A stretch of 15,374 nt of DNA from CAZNOG01 sp964574635 (GTDB lineage: Bacteria; Bacteroidota; Bacteroidia; Flavobacteriales_D; Cryomorphaceae): positions 1 to 15,374 of the forward strand of contig CAZNOG010000028.1 of NCBI GenBank assembly GCA_964574635.1, in the 5' to 3' direction. Below are positions 8,053 through 13,434 of the stretch, one piece after another (the stretch's first letter is position 1; every line of letters starts with the position of its first letter). The position numbers and the translations under genes are program-made. The notes beneath the pieces were generated by a model. That model did no database searches and was not told where the DNA came from. It saw nothing but the letters and a program-made list of their open reading frames with translations.

Positions 8053-9183
8053 TTACAGTCGGCTCTGCAGTTTGGGCACCATGCGGTTTTTCCATTCGGC
8101 GAAATCGCCGGCGAGGATGCGATTGCGCGCTTCTTTTACCAGCCAAAGGTAAAACGCGAGGTTGTGAATACTGGCTATTTGCGCACCGAGCATTTCTTTG
8201 CTCACGATCAGGTGGCGGAGATACGCTTTGGTGTAGTGGCCGTCTACAAAACTCGTTCCGTTGGGATCCAAGGGAGAATGGTCGTTTTGCCATTTCACGT
8301 TTCGGATGTTGATGATTCCTTCCGAGGTGAACAGCATTCCGTTTCTCGCGTTTCTGGTCGGCATCACGCAGTCGAACATATCTATGCCCAACGCGATGCT
8401 CTCGAGAATGTTGGCCGGAGTTCCCACTCCCATGAGGTACCTGGGTTTCTCTTTGGGGAGGATGGAGCACACCACGTCGGTCATGGCGTAGAGGTCTTCG
8501 TGGGGCTCGCCCACCGAAAGTCCGCCAATGGCATTGCCTTCCCGGTCCATCGAGGCGATGAACTCCGCCGAGCGGATGCGCAAATCGCGGTACACGCTTC
8601 CCTGCACGATGGGAAAAAGCGTTTGTCGGTATCCGTACTTTGGTTCGGTATCGTCGAAGCGTTCACAGCACCTCTTCAGCCATCTGTGGGTGAGTTCGAT
8701 GCTCGATTTGGCGTAGTCGTATTCGCAGGGATAGGGCGTGCATTCGTCGAATGCCATGACGATGTCGGCCCCGATGGTGCGCTGAATGTCCATGACGCGT
8801 TCCGGAGAGAAAAAATGCGTCGAACCGTCGATGTGGGAGCGGAAGGAGACTCCGCTTTCCGAAATTTTTCGATTGTCGGCCAATGAATACACCTGAAACC
8901 CGCCGCTGTCGGTGAGTTGGGGCTTGTCCCACCCGTTGAATTTGTGCAATCCGCCGGCGCTTTCCAACACGTCCAATCCGGGCCTCATGTAGAGGTGGTA
9001 GGTGTTTCCCAGGATGATTTCCGCGGCGATATCGTCCGACAGTTCGTGGATGTGAACACCTTTTACCGCGGCGGCGGTTCCCACGGGCATGAAAATGGGG
9101 GTTTGGATGTCTCCGTGATCGGTGCGCAGCGTTCCCGCACGGGCATTCGATTTTTCATCGAGCGCTTCGAGGGTGAATTTCAA
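8053..9183 (-). CDS. tgt: tRNA-guanine(34) transglycosylase
   Basis: Exchanges guanine 34 for the queuosine precursor preQ1 in tRNAs with GUN anticodons. It matches the family over its full 376 residues: FMPVGTAAAVKG, LGNTYHLYMRPG, the catalytic-pocket LTDSGGFQV (Asp92), GGLSVGE (about 220-226) and the nucleophile region GIDMFDCVMPTRNARNG (about 266-282). The usual zinc site CxCxxC before KAYLRHL is absent: the sequence reads PLDPNGTSFVDGHYTKAYLRHL, although the IHNL histidine (His340) remains. The start is a TTG at 9183; it gives the canonical MKFTLEALD N-terminus and no ATG or GTG is available in frame upstream. First gene of the tgt-permease operon, with a good promoter upstream. Confidence 0.95.
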   Translation of the reverse strand: MKFTLEALDEKSNARAGTLRTDHGDIQTPIFMPVGTAAAVKGVHIHELSDDIAAEIILGNTYHLYMRPGLDVLESAGGLHKFNGWDKPQLTDSGGFQVYSLADNRKISESGVSFRSHIDGSTHFFSPERVMDIQRTIGADIVMAFDECTPYPCEYDYAKSSIELTHRWLKRCCERFDDTEPKYGYRQTLFPIVQGSVYRDLRIRSAEFIASMDREGNAIGGLSVGEPHEDLYAMTDVVCSILPKEKPRYLMGVGTPANILESIALGIDMFDCVMPTRNARNGMLFTSEGIINIRNVKWQNDHSPLDPNGTSFVDGHYTKAYLRHLIVSKEMLGAQIASIHNLAFYLWLVKEARNRILAGDFAEWKNRMVPKLQSRL

Positions 9184-9209
9184 AATGGAGGGATTGAGAA
9201 TGGATGGTC

Positions 9210-9229
9210 GGGACTGATTTTTTCAGCCC
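9210..9229 (-). other. Hairpin at the start of the tgt leader
   Basis: On the minus strand GGGCTGA and TCAG(T)CCC form a seven-pair stem with a bulge around an A-rich loop. It begins right after the tgt -7 box, so it would sit at the 5' end of the transcript. It may stabilise the mRNA; the sequence does not match a preQ1 riboswitch as I know it. Confidence 0.3.
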
Positions 9230-9230
9230 G

Positions 9231-9262
9231 CAAAGATAAGGCAATGGAAATACACACCACAA
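9231..9262 (-). promoter_or_regulatory. Promoter of the tgt operon
   Basis: The minus strand carries TATCTTTG (9231-9238), an exact -7 consensus, with a TTG at 9260-9262 separated from it by 21 nt, within the spacing known for Bacteroidota primary promoters. The leader to the TTG start at 9183 would be about 40 nt. Confidence 0.55.
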
Positions 9263-9338
9263 TTTCAGCGGGAAAGTCCATTCCCCGAAACGCATGGAAA
9301 CACTTTTGCGACCATGGATGGAATTGCGGTTGAAAGTC

Positions 9339-9346
9339 TATTTTTG
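9339..9346 (+). promoter_or_regulatory. -7 promoter box of the glycosyltransferase-sigma-rsmG operon
   Basis: TATTTTTG matches the -7 consensus and ends 8 nt before the ATG at 9355, again implying an almost leaderless transcript. No properly spaced -33 TTG is visible. Confidence 0.45.
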
Positions 9347-9354
9347 AGCCCTCA

Positions 9355-10488
9355 ATGGAATGGACTTTTGATGTTCGGTGGTTGACGGTGCCCGCGCAAA
9401 TCCTCTTCGTAATGTCGGCCGTCGCCTTGCTCGTGCATACCCTGTGGGTCGGCTTTAATGTCGCGTGGTACAAGGCGCGTACCGTGGCGGTTCCCGATGT
9501 ACCCGTGAGCGTGATCATCGCGGCCCGAAACGAAGCGGATAATTTGCGGTCCCACCTTCCCGCGGTCTTCAACCAGCAATACCCCGATTTTGAAGTGGTG
9601 GTCGTCAACGATGCGTCGGACGACGATACCGACCAAGTGCTGAAGGAGTTTTCCGACCGGCACCCCAACCTGCGCGTGGTCAACGTCCCCAAAAACGATC
9701 GGCACGACGGGGGGAAAAAGCTCGCCGTCACCTTGGGGATCAAAGCCGCCAAATACAACCGCCTTCTATTCACCGACGCCGACTGCGAGCCGGCCTCTCC
9801 CCATTGGATACGCACCGTAGTGAGCCGCTGCCCTTCACCCGACGGCTTGGTGCTGGGGTATTCGCCCTACCGCAAGGGAAGGGGATTTTTGAACGCGGTG
9901 ATCCGCACGGACGCGTGGATCACGGCCTTGGATTATTTCGGTATGGCCTTGGCCGGAGTGCCCTACATGGGTGTGGGGAGGAATTTGTCGTACGACAAAG
10001 ACGTGTTTTTCGAAGTGGGGGGATTTCGCACCCATTACGCCTTGGCTTCTGGCGATGACGATTTGTTCGTAAATCAGGTGGCCACACCGAAAAACACCGG
10101 CGTGTGCTTGGAGCCCGACGGCCACACCGTGAGTTTGCCCAAAAACACGTGGAAGGCGTATTGGCACCAGAAGCGCAGGCACCTCACCACCGGCCATCGG
10201 TACAAGAAAAAGCACAGATGCCTTCTGATGGTCAAGCCTTTGGCGGTGTTTGTTCTCATCGTTTCGGCGGCCATCCTTTTGGCGACCAACGTGTGGACCA
10301 TCGCGGTGGCGGCGGTTTTGGGCGTCCTGCTTTTGTTGCGATGGCTGGTATTTTACCGCTCGGTAAAGTGGCTCGGCCAAGGAGATATCCTTATATTCGC
10401 ACCTGTGATGGAGGTTGCGGTGCTTTTCGGTACAGCCGCCGCACACCTTGCCAACGCATTCTCAAAACCCAGCCAATGGAAGAAGTAG
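9355..10488 (+). CDS. Membrane-bound family 2 glycosyltransferase
   Basis: GT-A fold inverting transferase anchored in the inner membrane, expected to use a nucleotide sugar to build a cell-surface glycan. Visible features are an N-terminal membrane helix (about 11-35), the donor-binding start VSVIIAARNEADNL (51-64), VVVVNDASDDDT with its acidic cluster, the metal-binding DAD (141-143), the acceptor-side GDDD (233-236) and QKRRH (272-276), which resembles the QxxRW element of processive enzymes. Two to three C-terminal membrane helices follow from residue 292. The length of 377 residues fits the cellulose-synthase-like GT2 group common in Bacteroidota. The acceptor and sugar are unknown. It heads an operon with an ECF sigma factor whose start overlaps its last 13 nt. 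Confidence 0.88.
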   Translation: MEWTFDVRWLTVPAQILFVMSAVALLVHTLWVGFNVAWYKARTVAVPDVPVSVIIAARNEADNLRSHLPAVFNQQYPDFEVVVVNDASDDDTDQVLKEFSDRHPNLRVVNVPKNDRHDGGKKLAVTLGIKAAKYNRLLFTDADCEPASPHWIRTVVSRCPSPDGLVLGYSPYRKGRGFLNAVIRTDAWITALDYFGMALAGVPYMGVGRNLSYDKDVFFEVGGFRTHYALASGDDDLFVNQVATPKNTGVCLEPDGHTVSLPKNTWKAYWHQKRRHLTTGHRYKKKHRCLLMVKPLAVFVLIVSAAILLATNVWTIAVAAVLGVLLLLRWLVFYRSVKWLGQGDILIFAPVMEVAVLFGTAAAHLANAFSKPSQWKK

Positions 10489-11090
10489 TAGCCAAACTTT
10501 CCCCGAAAGGTCAGTACGATTACAAGCTCGTTCGGCGCGCCATCGATGAGGGAGATCAGTCGGCTTACGCCGAGCTGATGGAGCGGTATCGCGAGAGCAT
10601 CTATTACATGTTGCTCAAGATGGTCAACAACCCCGACGACGCGGAGGACCTGACCATCGAGGCCTTTGGCAAAGCGTTCAACCGATTGGATCAGTACCAC
10701 CCCAATTTCGCGTTCAGCACTTGGATGTTCAAGATCGCATCCAACAATTGCATCGATTTCATCCGACGCGAGCGAAAGAAAAGAACCATGTCCATCGATA
10801 CCGGTGTGATGAACGAAGACGGGGAGCACATGACGTACGATATCGAGGCTTCGGACCGCGATCCGGAAGAAGAGCTCATCCGGAACCAAAAGATGAAGGC
10901 CATGAGGGAGGTGGTGGAAAAACTCAAGCCTCGGTACAAGCAATTGGTCATTCTCCGCTACTTCAAGGAATACTCCTACGACGAAATCGCCACGGAATTG
11001 GATTTGCCTCTCGGTACGGTGAAGGCGCAGCTTTTCCGCGCCCGGGAGTTTCTCTCCAACCTGATGGAGCACACCAAAGACAAGATCTGA
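10476..11090 (+). CDS. ECF-type RNA polymerase sigma factor
   Basis: Sigma-70 family factor of the extracytoplasmic-function group, 204 residues when started at ATG 10476. Region 2 is clear (about residues 24-95: AYAELMERYRESIYYMLLKM, DAEDLTIEAFGKAF, then FSTWMFKIASNNCIDFIRRE), and region 4 follows (about 145-198: LKPRYKQLVILRYF, SYDEIATELDLPLGTVKAQL). The linker is acidic. An open frame extends far upstream but overlaps the glycosyltransferase in another frame, so the start with MEEVVAKLSPKG is preferred. It overlaps the glycosyltransferase by 13 nt and precedes rsmG by 4 nt. No anti-sigma gene adjoins it, so how its activity is controlled is not apparent. Confidence 0.93.
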   Translation: MEEVVAKLSPKGQYDYKLVRRAIDEGDQSAYAELMERYRESIYYMLLKMVNNPDDAEDLTIEAFGKAFNRLDQYHPNFAFSTWMFKIASNNCIDFIRRERKKRTMSIDTGVMNEDGEHMTYDIEASDRDPEEELIRNQKMKAMREVVEKLKPRYKQLVILRYFKEYSYDEIATELDLPLGTVKAQLFRAREFLSNLMEHTKDKI

Positions 11091-11094
11091 ATCC

Positions 11095-11745
11095 ATGGGT
11101 GAGTCACCCGCCGATCCGGAAATGCTCGTTCCCGGCTTGAGCGCTGAACAGCGGGAGAAGCTGCTTTCCCTGGAGGCGCTATACGCCGAATGGAACGAGA
11201 AGATCAATCTGATCAGCCGCAAAGACTTCGACTTTTTTCACGAACGCCATCTGTTGCATTCACTGGCGGTGGCCGCGCATTTGAAAGCGGCCCCCGGCAA
11301 GCGAGTCCTCGATATCGGCACCGGGGGCGGCTTCCCCGGCATCCCGTTGGCCATTGCATTTCCCGAGATGGAGTTTACGCTGGTCGATTCCATCGGAAAG
11401 AAAATCAAAGTGGTGAAGGAGGTATCCCGGGCCTTGGATCTCAACAACGTCACGGCCCTGCACGAGAGGGTGGAGAAGTTGGGCGGGAGTTTCGATTACG
11501 CCGTCACCCGCGCCGTGGCCCGTCTATCGGTGCTGGTTCGCTACTGCATGGGCTATCGCATGCGGGTGGAGAAATTGATCTGCTTGAAGGGAGGCGATTT
11601 GAGGGGTGAAATCAGGGAAGTACGCCGGTATCCGGTCGACGTGTTCGACTTGCACGCGACCATCCCGACGGAATTTTTCCAAACCAAGAAGGTGGTGGTC
11701 GTCGATTTTCGGGGCCGACTGCTGAAGTGTGGGCTTCCTAATTGA
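11095..11745 (+). CDS. rsmG: 16S rRNA (guanine(527)-N7)-methyltransferase
   Basis: Methylates G527 in 16S rRNA using S-adenosylmethionine. The SAM-binding motif VLDIGTGGGFPGIPLAIAFP lies at about residues 70-90, preceded by the typical NLISRKD and followed by FTLVDSIGKKIKVV and the VTRAVARL motif. The 216-residue length is normal. Family members usually end soon after the (F)FxTKKVV motif; here about a dozen residues (DFRGRLLKCGLPN) follow before a TGA, and the DNA immediately downstream is a displaced RHS fragment, so the last residues may come from a rearrangement joint. It is third gene of the glycosyltransferase operon, 4 nt after the sigma-factor stop. Confidence 0.94.
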   Translation: MGESPADPEMLVPGLSAEQREKLLSLEALYAEWNEKINLISRKDFDFFHERHLLHSLAVAAHLKAAPGKRVLDIGTGGGFPGIPLAIAFPEMEFTLVDSIGKKIKVVKEVSRALDLNNVTALHERVEKLGGSFDYAVTRAVARLSVLVRYCMGYRMRVEKLICLKGGDLRGEIREVRRYPVDVFDLHATIPTEFFQTKKVVVVDFRGRLLKCGLPN

Positions 11746-12095
11746 TATGATGTATTCACTACACCATCTATATGAGATGAATGACTGGACGAAAATAGTG
11801 CGTGACCAGGCTCGAGGGTGGTGAAGTTAACGAAATCATTCATTGATGGCTTATAATCACCTATGTTTGGATAATCGCCTACAAACCACCTTCCCGGATG
11901 CGAGTCGTAAAACCGCGAGTCGAAGTCGTACATCTCCAAACCGGTGGATACCGAAGCGTCCCAATACTTGGCGGTTTGCAATTCCTTGGCGGTATACATT
12001 TGCTTGTACCGCTGCCCATGGCCCATCCTCATGCGCAAGCCGTAGGGGTAGTAGTGCTCTCGCCCTGCAAGCGGGGCCGAAACTAAATTGTTCCA
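11746..12095 (-). pseudogene. Orphan RHS core fragment with a broken tip
   Basis: This gene-poor stretch holds a displaced piece of an RHS gene. On the minus strand it reads WNNLVSAPLAGREHYYPYGL, continues through the core motifs (RMRMGHGQRY, YDFDSRFYD, GRWFV) and then departs from the intact copy into an unrelated tail (about 11746-11880). The frame has no proper start and no stop before rsmG, on whose antisense strand it runs on. Bases 12096-12168 hold a separate frame that begins with an ATG overlapping the stop of the 221-aa gene (TGATG) and reads MVVHFIFCFDFSDPTVTASQ before running out of frame into the RHS piece. Orphan cores with swapped tips are typical of polymorphic-toxin loci. Confidence 0.75.
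11881..12056 (-). repeat. RHS core direct repeat, displaced copy
   Basis: These 176 bases align without gaps to 14380-14555 in the intact RHS gene, in the same orientation; I count about 18 mismatches, close to 90% identity. Similarity ends abruptly on both sides. Confidence 0.85.
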
Positions 12096-12167
12096 CCGGA
12101 TTGACTGGTTGCGAAGCGGTCACCGTCGGATCGGAGAAATCAAAGCAAAATATAAAATGCACAACCA

Positions 12168-12833
12168 TCAGTTTGGTTTAGGCGTGATAAAATCCATATT
12201 CATTTGAGACAGTAACGTAATATAATGGATTTTCCACACCAACTTGTTCGCATCCGAATGAAAATCGATGTTTTGCTTCGTCGTATTAAAAATCAGCGCA
12301 ATCATTCCCGGTGTCAACTCCCCTTCGGGAATGGATAATTCCAAGTACTCGCTGATAACACCTTCTTTTTCTGAAAGTCTCCGTAACATTCCAAAAAATT
12401 TCCCATCGGCTTTGTACTTCAACCCGTACCCATCACGCCCTTCAAAAGGGAAGTGGACACGGCGAATTTCCCAAAATGTATCAAACACATTTCCCGAATC
12501 AAGGATTGCCAGAGCAATTTTAAAATGTTTTAAATTTTCCGGATTGTCCAGTTCACTCGTTAACTTGTCCAACTCACTCTCTTGTAGCCCACCTTGACCA
12601 ACATTGTATATGTTCAATGAATTCGAATGATATTGGAAACAGGCGACATTGGAATCAAGATAAGCGACAAACTCTTGAATGACATGAATCTCACTTGGTG
12701 TAAATTCACTCTGGGATCCTAAACCAATACTTGTCTTCGGAGTGTTTGGTGAATTACAAAAGGACGTAGTCAAACCAACACTCACACTCCAAAACACGAG
12801 ATTGAAAGTTCTCATTGCGTCGTAAACATTCAT
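12168..12833 (-). CDS. Hypothetical exported or lipoprotein-like protein of the RHS locus
   Basis: I do not recognise this 221-residue protein. Started at ATG 12833, or better at the internal ATG seven codons in (MRTFNLVFWSVSVGLTT), it has a signal-like N-terminus: a positive charge, a hydrophobic stretch and then SFC, a weak lipobox-like site since Phe precedes the Cys. The mature part is hydrophilic and slightly acidic with segments such as FVAYLDSNVACFQYHS and FWEIRRVHFPFEGRDGYGLK. Base composition is clearly more AT-rich than in the housekeeping genes, pointing to transfer. The start follows a possible small ORF by one base, and the stop overlaps an ATG of a broken frame. Its place behind the toxin and membrane protein makes an accessory or orphan immunity role possible, as inference only. 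Confidence 0.7.
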   Translation of the reverse strand: MNVYDAMRTFNLVFWSVSVGLTTSFCNSPNTPKTSIGLGSQSEFTPSEIHVIQEFVAYLDSNVACFQYHSNSLNIYNVGQGGLQESELDKLTSELDNPENLKHFKIALAILDSGNVFDTFWEIRRVHFPFEGRDGYGLKYKADGKFFGMLRRLSEKEGVISEYLELSIPEGELTPGMIALIFNTTKQNIDFHSDANKLVWKIHYITLLSQMNMDFITPKPN

Positions 12834-12834
12834 C

Positions 12835-12975
12835 CTAATGCAAATTCGGGCACTGCGCGTTCAGCGGACAGTCGAAGGTTTCCACTTGCTTCTGTGTTTT
12901 GTTGCGGCTACGTCGTAAAGCTAACGATTCCGGAAATTTTGAAGACGGGTTATATCGAGAAATTTTCCTGTCCAA
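12835..12975 (-). CDS. Possible small ORF or gene-end remnant, two-cysteine tail
   Basis: A 46-codon minus-strand frame from TTG 12975 to TAG 12837-12835. It reads like protein: DRKISRYNPSSKFPESLALR, then a basic stretch RRSRNKTQKQ and the tail ETFDCPLNAQCPNLH with a CPLNAQCP pair. The stop is one base from the ATG of the 221-aa gene (TAGGATG), as in coupled genes. No convincing ribosome site is seen and a stop lies a few codons upstream of the TTG, so it may instead be the cut-off 3' end of an older gene. The local GC is higher than in the genes on either side. Confidence 0.3.
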   Translation of the reverse strand: MDRKISRYNPSSKFPESLALRRSRNKTQKQVETFDCPLNAQCPNLH

Positions 12976-13059
12976 AAAAACGAGACCGGCTCACACCTCT
13001 TAATCAAATAAAACATGCCTTGGCGGCCTGAAAATTTTACCATTCAAAGGGTTGGCATG

Positions 13060-13434
13060 CTATTTTGAGCGCAATAATATTCCAATAACCAAGGGGATGA
13101 AAATTGATCCAAACACAATTAATCCGTTTTTAAGCGTTAACACTTTTTTGTTTGAGAACTTTGCTTCTATATCCTGAAAACATTTGTTGAACCACTTGTG
13201 TACGACGATCAGCCATATCAATAAAAACGGCATAACCAGCAACTTATTGATTAAATAAGTTTCACTGAATCTAGGTAATATTCTTATGTCAAAAAACTCT
13301 CTGAGCAATACAAACGGAAATAAAACATGAATGAGTTGCATAATAGTAACCACACCGGCAGAATAGAACTTTGGGTCGGGGTTACGTTTTTCTGCTATTA
13401 AATAAATAAAATAGTAAGTAAGCCTGTATATCAT
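13060..13434 (-). CDS. Small multi-pass membrane protein, candidate RHS immunity protein
   Basis: A 124-residue protein without a family I recognise. Three strong membrane segments are visible (about 26-45, 60-79 and 103-122) plus a shorter hydrophobic N-terminus (about 1-14), joined by short basic loops. Its ATG overlaps the RHS stop by 4 nt (ATGA), so it is translated with the toxin gene. In polymorphic-toxin systems the gene directly behind the toxin encodes its immunity protein, and toxins that act on the membrane are usually neutralised by small integral membrane proteins. Both facts fit here, since the RHS tip is hydrophobic and Gly/Ala rich. It is AT-rich compared with the left part of the window. 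The function is inferred, not shown. Confidence 0.75.
   Translation of the reverse strand: MIYRLTYYFIYLIAEKRNPDPKFYSAGVVTIMQLIHVLFPFVLLREFFDIRILPRFSETYLINKLLVMPFLLIWLIVVHKWFNKCFQDIEAKFSNKKVLTLKNGLIVFGSIFIPLVIGILLRSK

Noticed and set aside
10104..10475. Upstream extension of the sigma factor gene.
   Set aside because: It overlaps the glycosyltransferase in another frame and adds sequence foreign to sigma factors; ATG 10476 gives the normal length.
11553..12038. A 161-codon minus-strand frame starting in the RHS core fragment.
   Set aside because: Only its first part is RHS sequence; the rest is antisense to rsmG and arises because no stop interrupts the run-on.
11857..12100. The Arg-rich minus-strand frame after MVVHFIFCF as a gene.
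   Set aside because: From about 12095 onward it is simply the RHS core read one base out of frame.
12834..13059. A promoter or transposon end between the membrane protein gene and the 221-aa gene.
   Set aside because: I found no exact TAnnTTTG box nor terminal repeats there; only the small ORF described stands out.
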